In this document: piece after piece, positions 44,075 through 52,522 of the stretch
Layout: every line of letters starts with the position of its first letter
Numbering within the stretch: position 1 is the first letter of the stretch
Source: Methylaequor sp002691245
GTDB lineage: Bacteria > Pseudomonadota > Alphaproteobacteria > Methylaequorales > Methylaequoraceae
Direction of reading: 5' to 3'
Length of the DNA: 64,000 nucleotides
Assembly (NCBI GenBank): GCA_002691245.1
Contig: NZHH01000056.1
Coordinates: 1 to 64,000 of the forward strand
Made by a program: the position numbers and the translations under genes
Notes under the pieces: model-generated
Database searches by the model: none
Told to the model about the DNA's origin: nothing
Seen by the model: the letters and a program-made list of their open reading frames with translations, nothing else

Positions 44075-44527
44075 ATGGATAAAATTTTTATCGATTATGG
44101 AACAAGAATTAATCAAGCCATACTTAATGTTATAAAAGAAATTCTTAAAGATCTTGCAAAGTCGAAGATATCATCTAATCATTGTTTTTATATTAGTTTT
44201 AAGACGAAAGCCAACGGAGTGATTTTACCTAATAAACTCCAAAAAGATTATCCTAATGAAATGACTATAGTACTACAAAATCAATATTGGGATCTTAATA
44301 TAAAAAAAAATCAATTCTCAGTGACTTTATTATTTAACAAAAAAAAAGAATTCTTAACAGTTCCATTTAATTCTATCACAAAATTTTATGATCCTTTTGT
44401 AAAATTTAGTATACAATTGGATTGCAAAGATGAAAAAATAAAGACTCAAAAGGATAAAAAAATAAAAAAGAAATTATCAAAAGAAAAAATTATTTCATTA
44501 GCTGATTTCAGGAAGAAAGATGACTAA
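44075..44527 (+). CDS. sspB: SspB-family ClpXP adaptor (alphaproteobacterial type)
   Basis: 150 residues from the ATG at 44075; an upstream in-frame GTG (44057) gives six more residues. The SspB pattern is clear: IDYGTRINQAILNVIKEIL at the start, HCFYISFKTKANGVILPNKLQKDYPNEMTIVLQNQYWDL in the middle, and VPFNSITKFYDPFVKFSIQL. A lysine-rich linker ends in SLADFRKKDD, a likely ClpX-tethering tail. It binds the ssrA tag and hands substrates to ClpXP. The tmRNA gene is in the same window. Its end overlaps fumC by 8 bases. Confidence 0.88.
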   Translation: MDKIFIDYGTRINQAILNVIKEILKDLAKSKISSNHCFYISFKTKANGVILPNKLQKDYPNEMTIVLQNQYWDLNIKKNQFSVTLLFNKKKEFLTVPFNSITKFYDPFVKFSIQLDCKDEKIKTQKDKKIKKKLSKEKIISLADFRKKDD

Positions 44528-45911
44528 ATTCAGAATTGAAAATGATAGCATGGGCGAAATTAATGTGCCAGTTGAAAAATTATGGGGAGCTCAAACCCAA
44601 AGAAGTCTTGAAAATTTTCCAATTGGAAAAGATAAGATGCCCCTAGAATTGATCAAAGCTTTTGCAATACAAAAAAAGGCTGCTGCGATTAGTAACATTG
44701 CAATTGGAAAGTTAAGTGTAGATTTTGGAGAAAAAATAATTGATGTGTGTGATGAAATCATAACTGGTAAATTTAATGATCAATTTCCACTCTCTGTTTG
44801 GCAAACTGGTTCAGGCACACAAACAAATATGAACTTAAATGAAGTGATTGCAAATAAAGCTAATCAAATGTTGGGAAAAGAACTTGGCACATATAACCCA
44901 ATTCATCCAAATGATCATTGTAATTTAGGTCAGTCATCTAATGATTCTTTTCCAACTGCAATTCATATAGCAGTTGTGATTCAAACTAATGAACGCTTAA
45001 TTCCTGCAATTCAAAACCTTCATAATGCAATTGAAAAGAAAAGAAAACAATTTCAAGATGTTATAAGAATCGGGCGCACTCACATGCAAGATGCTACACC
45101 ATTGACGGTTGGTCAAGAATTGAGTGGTTTTTCATCACAAATACAAAATTCTCTGAAAAGAATCGAAATATCTTTAAATGAAGTTTATTTTCTTGCGCAG
45201 GGGGGCACTGCAGTTGGAACCGGATTAAATACATCAAAAAAATTTATTTCTGGATTTATAGAAGCTACAAAAATGATTACAGGATATAATTTTAAAGAAT
45301 CATCAAATAAGTTTGAAGCACTGTCATCTCATGAACCATTATTGAATTTTTCAGGTGCAATTAATACCCTTTTAACAACATGCTATAAATTATCTAACGA
45401 TTTGAGATTATTAGCTTCAGGTCCCAGATCTGGAATAGGTGAAATAATTTTACCATCAAATGAACCTGGTTCCTCAATCATGCCCGGAAAAGTTAATCCA
45501 ACTCAATGCGAAGCTTTATGTCAGGTATGTATTCATCTAATGGGACTACATTTCTCAATTAGTATTGCTTGCTCACAAGGGCATTTTCAACTGAATGTAA
45601 ATAAAACGGTTATAATGCACTCTATTTTAAGAATTATAAATCTTTTAAGCGACGCCATTAATTCTTTTGTAAATAAATGTTTCAACGGCATAGAATTAAA
45701 TAGAAAAAAATTGAGAGAAAATCTTGAAAACTCCTTAATGCTTGTTACTGCACTAAACCCTAAGATTGGTTATGAAAAGGCATCCAAAATTGCAAAGAAA
45801 GCATTCAACGAAGGGATTTCATTGAAGCAAGCAGCCATTAAATTAAAATATTTAAAATCCTCTGAATTCGATGAAATTATTGATCCATTAAAAATGACAA
45901 AAATTAGCTAA
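44520..45911 (+). CDS. fumC: Fumarate hydratase class II
   Basis: 463 residues; reversible hydration of fumarate to malate in the TCA cycle. Typical motifs: ENDSMGEINVP at the start, WQTGSGTQTNMNLNEV near 95-110, GRTHMQDATPLTVGQE near 185, and the fumarase/aspartase signature GSSIMPGKVNP near 317-327. The catalytic Ser belongs to that signature loop. Length is standard. It overlaps sspB at the start and the convergent AsmA-like gene by four bases at the end. Confidence 0.97.
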   Translation: MTKFRIENDSMGEINVPVEKLWGAQTQRSLENFPIGKDKMPLELIKAFAIQKKAAAISNIAIGKLSVDFGEKIIDVCDEIITGKFNDQFPLSVWQTGSGTQTNMNLNEVIANKANQMLGKELGTYNPIHPNDHCNLGQSSNDSFPTAIHIAVVIQTNERLIPAIQNLHNAIEKKRKQFQDVIRIGRTHMQDATPLTVGQELSGFSSQIQNSLKRIEISLNEVYFLAQGGTAVGTGLNTSKKFISGFIEATKMITGYNFKESSNKFEALSSHEPLLNFSGAINTLLTTCYKLSNDLRLLASGPRSGIGEIILPSNEPGSSIMPGKVNPTQCEALCQVCIHLMGLHFSISIACSQGHFQLNVNKTVIMHSILRIINLLSDAINSFVNKCFNGIELNRKKLRENLENSLMLVTALNPKIGYEKASKIAKKAFNEGISLKQAAIKLKYLKSSEFDEIIDPLKMTKIS

Positions 45912-47575
45912 TTTAGAAATAGATCAATTATATTTTCAGGGTTAAATTCTTTTTTATTCTTATCAATCAACTTTTTGAATGATTTAGGGTCGATTACAAT
46001 TTTCTTTTTTTCTTTAAGAATAGAATTTATTCCCCCAGTCAACACCGCCGACTTTATCTTATCAAAATCATAGCTTACATCATAATTTTTAGAGGATCCT
46101 TTTATCAGTACATCAAAACTTGGCAAATTTTTATATTTTTCAGTCTTAATAAAGATATTATTCTTAAAGTTAATTTTATCTTTCTTTAGATTATAGTTTC
46201 CAAAACTAATTACTTTGACATTTCTTTGTTTTGCCTCCATTTTTTTTATATTAAGGATTCCTTTAGAAAATCCGAATTTTATATATACCGAGTCAATGTT
46301 GGTAACTCCCTGCATCTTTCGTTTATTAAACAAATCAAAAAAATCTTGGAAGGTATTTAAATTGTCAACACCTTTTGATAACTTTTCAATATCAAGTCCT
46401 GATAGCTTAGCATTATCAGCATCACATTCCCCATCCGCTCGTAAATTATTAAAAAAATTTGAGGTCTTTTTATTCGTAAAAAAATCAATCTCACAATCAA
46501 ATAATGCTTTATTAAAACCAAAATTTGATTTTTCGGAAAGATTTTTTTCCACAAGAAAATCAAAGAGTTTGATTTGACCGTTAATATTTTGATTCGCATA
46601 AAAGTATTTTACTTCTCCTTTAATAAGGGATTTGAGATAATTAGCTTGTATGTTTTTTAGGATAATACCTTTATTGTTTGAAACCGTTTTAAATTTTAAT
46701 TTTTCAATAGTAATATTGTTGAAAATTAATTTATCAAAATCGAAGGTTAGATTTAAGTTTATCTGTTTATTATCCAAAGAAACTTTCTTAATATTTTCTT
46801 TTTTTTGTTTAATCATTGCAAATAAATCTTTTAATTGAAAAAAGTTAAGTTCCTCACTAAATAATTTTCCAGTTAAATCTATATCTTGGTTTTTTATTTC
46901 TAGAATTCCTGAACCAAAAATTTCATTTTTATTATCAAATAATTGATTAATGTCGTATTTTATTTTTGAGAAATCTTTGGTCTTTGCATTAATCTTAAAA
47001 AAGGATTTGTAATTAAGATAACTGAAGTCAGCATTAAGAAAATAAAAATCAGACTTTTTGATTTGTAAATTCAGATTTCTTAAATCATGTGAAACATTAG
47101 AATTAAAAAAATGCAAAGATCCGTTATCAACTATTATTTTTTTAAACCTTTTCATAAAACGCTTCATCTGAATTAGTTTGCTCTCTTCGCTATTTTTGAT
47201 AAAAATAATGTTTCTTTTTGATGTTTTTATTTTCTCAAGTTTTATCACTGGAGAGTTTAATTTTATTGATTGTATTTTAGGGTCAAATTTAAAAATAGAA
47301 CTCCATGTTGAAATAATTTCAACATCAGGAATGTTGACATTAAAAGTCTTCATCTTATCTGAAATCGACAAATTATTGACCGTCAACTCTGGGAACGGGA
47401 TAAGAGATATTCTAATATTTTCGTCAAAATCTAATTCTAAATTTAATTCTTTATTTACTTTATTATTCAAAGAATGAATAATTTTTTTTTTGTCAATTAA
47501 TAGGGGGAAAATCAATAAAAACAAAATCACTGAAGCTGTGGTAAATAATATGAGTTTAGTTATCCTTCTAAACAC
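45908..47575 (-). CDS. AsmA-family envelope protein
   Basis: 555 residues with an N-terminal signal anchor (about 9-28, LFTTASVILFLLIFPLLI). The AsmA N-domain pattern is next (NLELDFDENIRISLIPFPELTVNNLSIS). A long beta-rich, repeat-like body follows, and the C-terminal AsmA-like part (near 390-480) contains LDIEKLSKGVDNL. AsmA proteins bridge the periplasm and affect outer-membrane lipid homeostasis. The start codon is GTG (47575), overlapping the upstream stop by one base (TAGTG). Confidence 0.78.
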   Translation of the reverse strand: MFRRITKLILFTTASVILFLLIFPLLIDKKKIIHSLNNKVNKELNLELDFDENIRISLIPFPELTVNNLSISDKMKTFNVNIPDVEIISTWSSIFKFDPKIQSIKLNSPVIKLEKIKTSKRNIIFIKNSEESKLIQMKRFMKRFKKIIVDNGSLHFFNSNVSHDLRNLNLQIKKSDFYFLNADFSYLNYKSFFKINAKTKDFSKIKYDINQLFDNKNEIFGSGILEIKNQDIDLTGKLFSEELNFFQLKDLFAMIKQKKENIKKVSLDNKQINLNLTFDFDKLIFNNITIEKLKFKTVSNNKGIILKNIQANYLKSLIKGEVKYFYANQNINGQIKLFDFLVEKNLSEKSNFGFNKALFDCEIDFFTNKKTSNFFNNLRADGECDADNAKLSGLDIEKLSKGVDNLNTFQDFFDLFNKRKMQGVTNIDSVYIKFGFSKGILNIKKMEAKQRNVKVISFGNYNLKKDKINFKNNIFIKTEKYKNLPSFDVLIKGSSKNYDVSYDFDKIKSAVLTGGINSILKEKKKIVIDPKSFKKLIDKNKKEFNPENIIDLFLN

Positions 47576-48165
47576 TATTTTGATGATTTTAAATATCTAG
47601 GCCTATGAGGACCGGAAAGTATGATGAACTGCTCTTCTTTTGAAGAATTTCTGAATGATAAGAATGATGGACTTTGATTTTGATTTTTCCAAAGTTCGTA
47701 AACCTGAAACGCTTGATTAGCATGTCTTCTACCTTTAAACCATTCGTCGTCAGCAATAATTGCTGCTGCTGCTCCACCTAAATGCTCAACATCTATAAAT
47801 GTTTCAATTGAGATAGCTTCTTTGATTGATTTACTCATTTCCAAGACTCTTTCTTTAAAGATTTCGAATGATTTTTCATAATTTTTAATTGACAATTTTT
47901 CTTTGGGTTTTTCTAAAGAGAAATTTTCACTTAAAGACCAACCAACCAAACCAGTTTGTTTATCCATAAGATTCATCCACTCTTGTTTTTCTTCAATTAG
48001 AACCATTTCTTTTCCTATGTCTATTGGATAAATCACTGGGGATTCTAAATTTGGGCTCATATAAAAATTTGAGACAGTTTTGGACGCAAAAACTAACTCC
48101 TTGGATTTTAAACCATTGAATGAACACAGAATTAATGAGATTATGGTAAATACAAATTTTATCAT
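47575..48165 (-). CDS. Secreted SH3b-domain protein
   Basis: 196 residues. A signal peptide (about 1-21) precedes a bacterial SH3-like domain (about 25-85: SKTVSNFYMSPNLESPVIYPID, then WMNLMDKQTGLVGWSLSENF). A C-terminal module follows with the unusual run HLGGAAAAIIADDEWFKGRRHANQAF and ends GPHRPRYLK. I cannot name the C-terminal module. It lies upstream of the AsmA-like gene (one shared base) and divergent from the amidase, so envelope or peptidoglycan binding is plausible. Confidence 0.65.
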   Translation of the reverse strand: MIKFVFTIISLILCSFNGLKSKELVFASKTVSNFYMSPNLESPVIYPIDIGKEMVLIEEKQEWMNLMDKQTGLVGWSLSENFSLEKPKEKLSIKNYEKSFEIFKERVLEMSKSIKEAISIETFIDVEHLGGAAAAIIADDEWFKGRRHANQAFQVYELWKNQNQSPSFLSFRNSSKEEQFIILSGPHRPRYLKSSK

Positions 48166-48192
48166 TTAAAACTTTTATAAAGACATTTTCCT

Positions 48193-48909
48193 ATGAGTCA
48201 ACCAGATATATCACACAACTTTAAGTCAGATAACTTTGATAATAGAAAAGCTCAGATTGAATTTATAATTTTACATTACACTGAAACTGATAATTTAGCC
48301 AAGTCTGTTGAGCTTTTATCAGATAATATAAGAAAAGTAAGTTCACATTATTTAATAGATACCAATGGTGAAATTTATAATTTAGTTTGTGAAACAAAAA
48401 GGGCATGGCATGCCGGTATTTCTAATTGGGATCAAATGGAAGATATTAATAGTAGATCAATAGGCATTGAAATTGTTAATTCTGGAGAGAAAAAATTTGC
48501 AAATTATCCAAAGAGTCAAATAAGTTCTCTAATAAATTTACTAAAATACTTAATGAAAAAATTCGGAATCTCTATATTTAATATTTTAGGACATAGTGAT
48601 ATTGCTCCATTGAGAAAAATTGATCCAGGAAAATTTTTCCCTTGGAAGGAGCTAGCAAAAAAAAACGTTGCTGTTTGGATAGAAGAAGAACCATCTAATA
48701 AAATCTTAAATACTAGCCAAAATCATGAACTTATTCTTAATCTTAGGGAAATTGGTTATCCCAATCTAGAGAAATTAAAAGATGATAAGAAAATTAAAAA
48801 AGTTCTAGAAGCATTTCACAGAAGATTTATTCCTGAATTGATTGGCAGAGTTCCCACAAGCACCACTCTTAAAATTTCGTATAATTTGTTAAAAATAAAA
48901 AAATCTTGA
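48193..48909 (+). CDS. N-acetylmuramoyl-L-alanine amidase (Amidase_2 family)
   Basis: 238 residues. The Amidase_2 zinc site is visible: His in FIILHYTETDN (near 28), His in KRAWHAG (near 73), and the final ligand in NILGHSDIAPLRKIDPGKFFPW (His near 131, Asp near 141). Residues 175-235 look like a peptidoglycan-binding helical domain (LREIGYP ... VLEAFHRRFIPE). No signal peptide is seen, so it is AmpD-like (cytosolic anhydro-muropeptide recycling) unless export is atypical; AmiD is the exported alternative. It precedes rnpB. Confidence 0.86.
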   Translation: MSQPDISHNFKSDNFDNRKAQIEFIILHYTETDNLAKSVELLSDNIRKVSSHYLIDTNGEIYNLVCETKRAWHAGISNWDQMEDINSRSIGIEIVNSGEKKFANYPKSQISSLINLLKYLMKKFGISIFNILGHSDIAPLRKIDPGKFFPWKELAKKNVAVWIEEEPSNKILNTSQNHELILNLREIGYPNLEKLKDDKKIKKVLEAFHRRFIPELIGRVPTSTTLKISYNLLKIKKS

Positions 48910-48942
48910 TTTTTTTCTACTTTCAAAATTTAATTATATTAA

Positions 48943-49291
48943 CTAGATGGCTGTGTGACTGCCTTTTAAGGAGGAAAGTCCGGACTCATCAGAGCACCAA
49001 AGCCGGATAACTTCCGGCGGGGGTAACCCTAGGGAAAGTGCAACAGAAAATATACCGCCGGAAACGGTAAGGGTGAAAAGGTAAGGTAAGAGCTTACCAC
49101 ATGCTTGGTAACAAGAATGGTATTGTAAACCCCTTTGGGAGCAAGTCCAAGAAACCTAGTCATTTTGTGACAAACGTTGCTCTGCGTTTAGGTGTGGTAG
49201 GACGCTAGAGATTGCTGGTAACATCAATCCAAGATTAATAGTCACAGCCTTGACTTTATAAGGTACAGAATCCGGCTTACATGCCATCTAG
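48943..49291 (+). ncRNA. rnpB: RNase P RNA (class A)
   Basis: The P1 helix is formed by CTAGATGGC (from 48943) and GCCATCTAG (to 49291). The conserved core is present: GAGGAAAGTCCGGACTC (48970-48986) near the 5' end, AACAGAAA and CGGAAACGG internally, and ACAGAA...CCGGCTTAC at the 3' end. It is the catalytic RNA that matures tRNA 5' ends. The length (about 349) is normal, and its place before mraZ is typical of alphaproteobacteria. Confidence 0.95.
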
Positions 49292-49330
49292 TTTGCAATT
49301 GAAAATTTTTTGTTGAAAAATGGTTGAAAA

Positions 49331-49355
49331 TACCATAAAATCCCATAATATCCCA
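49331..49355. promoter_or_regulatory. MraZ operator (10-bp-spaced repeats)
   Basis: On the minus strand TGGGA, TGGGA and TGGTA occur at exact 10-base intervals (plus strand TCCCA at 49351 and 49341, TACCA at 49331). This matches the known MraZ binding pattern of TGGGN repeats with five-base spacers. It ends 14 bases before the mraZ start, so MraZ probably autoregulates the dcw operon. Confidence 0.75.
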
Positions 49356-49369
49356 TGTAAGGAATTTTT

Positions 49370-49834
49370 ATGGCTTTATTTTTGTCAACAATAGTAAATA
49401 GAATGGATGCTAAATGCAGAGTATCCGTCCCTTCTACTTTCAGAAATAGCTTGCAAAAGCAAACCTTCAAAGGAGTCATAGCATTTCCTTCTTACCAAAA
49501 TAATTCAATTGACGCCTGCGGTATTGATAGAATGGAGAATATTTCGGATAGTTTAGACAGAAATAATGAATATTCAAAAGAAGAATTTGATCTCATCTCA
49601 TTATATTTTGGAGAAGCTGAAAGACTTCCTTTTGATAAAGAGGGAAGAATCATACTTCCTAAAAACCTGATAAATCATGCCTCAATCTCAAATGAAGTAT
49701 TATTTGTAGGGCTTGGTCCGACATTTCAAATGTGGAATCCTACTTCCTACAGAAAGAAAAAAATGGAAACAATTAAAATAGCAACTAAAAAAAATCTTAA
49801 CCCTAGACTTAAACCAATCCCCAAAGGGATCTGA
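49370..49834 (+). CDS. mraZ: Transcriptional regulator MraZ
   Basis: 154 residues with two AbrB-like swapped-hairpin motifs. Repeat 1 is NRMDAKCRVSVPSTFRNSL (near 9-27), repeat 2 DKEGRIILPKNLINHASI (near 86-103), each with the DxxGR-x-x-(V/L)P core (DAKCRVSVP in repeat 1). It binds the repeats upstream of its own gene and controls dcw expression. First gene of the cluster, 12 bases before ftsZ. Confidence 0.93.
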   Translation: MALFLSTIVNRMDAKCRVSVPSTFRNSLQKQTFKGVIAFPSYQNNSIDACGIDRMENISDSLDRNNEYSKEEFDLISLYFGEAERLPFDKEGRIILPKNLINHASISNEVLFVGLGPTFQMWNPTSYRKKKMETIKIATKKNLNPRLKPIPKGI

Positions 49835-49846
49835 CAAGGAGAAACT

Positions 49847-51358
49847 ATGACTCTTCATCTTAAAATGCCATCTCAAAGTAACAATCTGTCCCCAAGAATC
49901 TTAGTTATAGGAATTGGTGGGACTGGAGGAAATATTATTAATGCAATGGTAGATTCTGGCGTGGAAGGAGTTGATTTTTTAAATGTCAATACAGATAGTC
50001 AACAACTCAAACACTCCAAGGTAGAAAAAACACTGCAATTAGGCCCATCTTGCACTCAAGGTTTAGGCGCAGGAGGGAATCCAGAATTGGGTAAAAAAGC
50101 AGCAGAAGAAGTTTTAGATGAAATAGAAGAATACATTGAAAATTCCAATATGGTTTTTTTAACAGCTGGAATGGGCGGTGGTACTGGAACTGGAGCTGCT
50201 CCAGTAATAGCTAGAATTGCAAAAGAGAATAATATACTTACAGTTGGCGTGGTAACCAAACCATTTCAATATGAAGGAAAAAGAAAGTCAGAAAAGGCTG
50301 AAAGTGGTGTAGCTGAATTACAGAAATTTGTAGATAATTTAGTAGTTATTCCAAATCAAAATATTTTTGCTGTTGCAGGACCTGATTCTCCGGTTACCGA
50401 CTCACTTCATTTAGCAAATAATGTTTTAATTGACGGTGTAAGAAGTATTATTGATTTAATGGTAAAACCAGGGATTATGAATCATGACTTTGCCGATGTA
50501 AAAAGTGTGATGAGTGAGACAGGTAAAGTTCATTTGGGAACAGGTGTTGCCGAAGGTGAAGGTCGCGTGATTGAAGCTACTGAAAAAGCGATTTCCAATC
50601 CACTTTTAGAAAATAATTCTATGTCTGGAGCAAAGGGAGTTCTTATAAATATTACATGTGGAGACGATACAACACTTCAAGATATTGACCTTGCAAATAA
50701 TAAAATTAGAGAAGAGGCAGATGAAGACGCAAATATAATCTCTGGTCTTCAAAAGGATGACAGTTATAATGGAAAATTTAAAATTTCTGTAATTTCAACA
50801 GGTATAGATTCTGATAACTATTACAGCAATTTAATTAACGAAGAAACTGATAATAATTTAATGAATTCTCAGAATATTGATCAAGATATCAATCAAGAAG
50901 TTGAAGAAAAGATTGGTAATCAACCTAGTTTTTTGGTTGATTTGCGTCAGCCAAGTAAATCTCAAAAAAATGTAAATTTAGAAAATGAAGAAAAAATTCT
51001 CAATGAACAACATCCGGAAAGAGGTTTATCAGAAAAGAAATCTCTTTTTGGATTTATTTTTGGAAATAAAACTATAAAAACTGGTGTTGATAATAAAAAA
51101 ATACTAAATGATGAGGAATACAGTAAGAAACAATTTATTAATGAGATTCAAGAAATATCAGATGAAGATAATGACAATATCACTGATGAAAATGAAAAAA
51201 TCGTCATAGAAGATGAGAGTGTTAGGTTTTTGAACACAAATGATCAAGATGACAGTCCTGCAATTAATCAAGAGGAAAAGGAATGCAATAATTCTGAGAA
51301 TGATGTTAATGATGACCTTCTTCAAATACCAGCTTTTCTGAGAAGACAAGCAAACTAA
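49847..51358 (+). CDS. ftsZ: Cell division tubulin homologue FtsZ
   Basis: 503 residues. GTP-binding landmarks: GIGGTGGN (22-29), NVNTDSQQL near 47, the tubulin signature GMGGGTGTG (108-116), IPNQNIF near 168 and the T7 loop NHDFADVK (212-219). After the globular domain (about 320) there is a long acidic, low-complexity linker rich in Asn, Asp and Glu, then the C-terminal peptide LLQIPAFLRRQAN, which matches the alphaproteobacterial FtsA/FtsZ-regulator binding end. A ribosome site (AAGGAG) precedes the ATG. Unusually it lies between mraZ and rsmH. Whether a second ftsZ exists outside is not known. Confidence 0.95.
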   Translation: MTLHLKMPSQSNNLSPRILVIGIGGTGGNIINAMVDSGVEGVDFLNVNTDSQQLKHSKVEKTLQLGPSCTQGLGAGGNPELGKKAAEEVLDEIEEYIENSNMVFLTAGMGGGTGTGAAPVIARIAKENNILTVGVVTKPFQYEGKRKSEKAESGVAELQKFVDNLVVIPNQNIFAVAGPDSPVTDSLHLANNVLIDGVRSIIDLMVKPGIMNHDFADVKSVMSETGKVHLGTGVAEGEGRVIEATEKAISNPLLENNSMSGAKGVLINITCGDDTTLQDIDLANNKIREEADEDANIISGLQKDDSYNGKFKISVISTGIDSDNYYSNLINEETDNNLMNSQNIDQDINQEVEEKIGNQPSFLVDLRQPSKSQKNVNLENEEKILNEQHPERGLSEKKSLFGFIFGNKTIKTGVDNKKILNDEEYSKKQFINEIQEISDEDNDNITDENEKIVIEDESVRFLNTNDQDDSPAINQEEKECNNSENDVNDDLLQIPAFLRRQAN

Positions 51359-51359
51359 A

Positions 51360-52268
51360 ATGTCTAACCTTTCACACTTACCTGTGATGGTCGACGAAGT
51401 TGTTTCTCTTCTAAATCCAAAAGATAAAAAAATTTACCTGGATGGAACTTTTGGACAAGGAGGTTATTCCAGGGAAATTCTTAACAAGGCAAATTGTAAA
51501 ATTTTCGCAATCGACAGAGATCATCAGTCAAAACAATTTGCTGAAGAATTAAAAAAAAAGTTTGGTCGAAGATTTATTTTTAATGTTGAAAAACTAAGCA
51601 ATATAAACCTTTTACTAAAAAAATATAAAGAAGATCGTATTGATGGAATAGTTTTAGACTTAGGAGTTTCTAACACACAACTTAATAATCCATTACGAGG
51701 CTTTTCATTTTCTAATGATGGTCCATTGGACATGCGAATGGATACAACACAAAAGTTAACTGCAGAAATTGTAGTTAATGAATTTAATGAAAAAGACTTG
51801 AGTGATATTTTTTATTACTATGGTGATGAAAGAAATTCAAGAAAAATTGCCAGATCAATTATTGAATTTAGAAAAAAAAAAAGAATTAACACTACGATGT
51901 TGCTATCAGAAATTGTAAAAGAAATCAACAGTGGTAAATTCAAACATCCTGCAACTCGAGTTTTTCAAGCTCTAAGAATTTATATTAACGAAGAGTTGAG
52001 AGAATTAGAGGAAATTCTGAAATTAAGCCTTCATATCCTTAATAATAAATCAAGGATAATAGTTGTTGCTTTCCATTCATTAGAAGACAGATTAGTTAAA
52101 AACTTCTTCAAAAAGAATGTTTCAGAAAAACAAATAAATCTTACAAGCTCAAAACCAAAATTTGGTTTTAAAATAATTACAAAAAAACCTTTAACACCAT
52201 CCTTTGAGGAAATTAAAATGAATCCAAGATCAAGATCTGCAAAATTGAGAGTTGCAGAAAAGTCATGA
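51360..52268 (+). CDS. rsmH: 16S rRNA (cytosine1402-N4)-methyltransferase
   Basis: 302 residues (MraW). Motif LDGTFGQGGYSREIL near 27-41 binds SAM. HLPVMVDEVVSLL starts the protein, LDLGVSNTQLNNPLRGFSF follows near 99, and SFHSLEDRLVKNFFK (SxHSLEDR) is near 238. Methylates N4 of C1402 in the ribosomal decoding centre. One base separates it from the ftsZ stop. It overlaps ftsL by 4 bases. Confidence 0.96.
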   Translation: MSNLSHLPVMVDEVVSLLNPKDKKIYLDGTFGQGGYSREILNKANCKIFAIDRDHQSKQFAEELKKKFGRRFIFNVEKLSNINLLLKKYKEDRIDGIVLDLGVSNTQLNNPLRGFSFSNDGPLDMRMDTTQKLTAEIVVNEFNEKDLSDIFYYYGDERNSRKIARSIIEFRKKKRINTTMLLSEIVKEINSGKFKHPATRVFQALRIYINEELRELEEILKLSLHILNNKSRIIVVAFHSLEDRLVKNFFKKNVSEKQINLTSSKPKFGFKIITKKPLTPSFEEIKMNPRSRSAKLRVAEKS

Positions 52269-52522
52269 AGTTTTTTAGTTTTTTTATTATTTTTTCAACA
52301 GTAACTTTAACTATTAGTGTCAAATTAATGATAGCTAACCAAGAAAAGAAAATCTCAAATATCAATCAAAAGATTCTAAAAATTGATTCTATAATCGAGA
52401 AATTAGAAACTGATATTTCATACGCTACCAGACCGCAAGAACTAGAAAGTTTGAATAGAGATCAATTTGATTTTATTCCGATTTTACAATCAGATATAAA
52501 AAAACTAGAGGAAAATAAATGA
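52265..52522 (+). CDS. ftsL: Cell division protein FtsL
   Basis: 85 residues: an N-terminal helix (FFSFFIIFSTVTLTISVKLM), a heptad-like coiled coil (about 27-60, EKKISNINQKILKIDSIIEK) and the short motif TRPQELESL typical of alphaproteobacterial FtsL. It connects FtsQ/FtsB and the FtsW-FtsI synthase. The assignment uses topology and its fixed place between rsmH and ftsI. Overlaps both neighbours by four bases. Confidence 0.85.
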   Translation: MKFFSFFIIFSTVTLTISVKLMIANQEKKISNINQKILKIDSIIEKLETDISYATRPQELESLNRDQFDFIPILQSDIKKLEENK

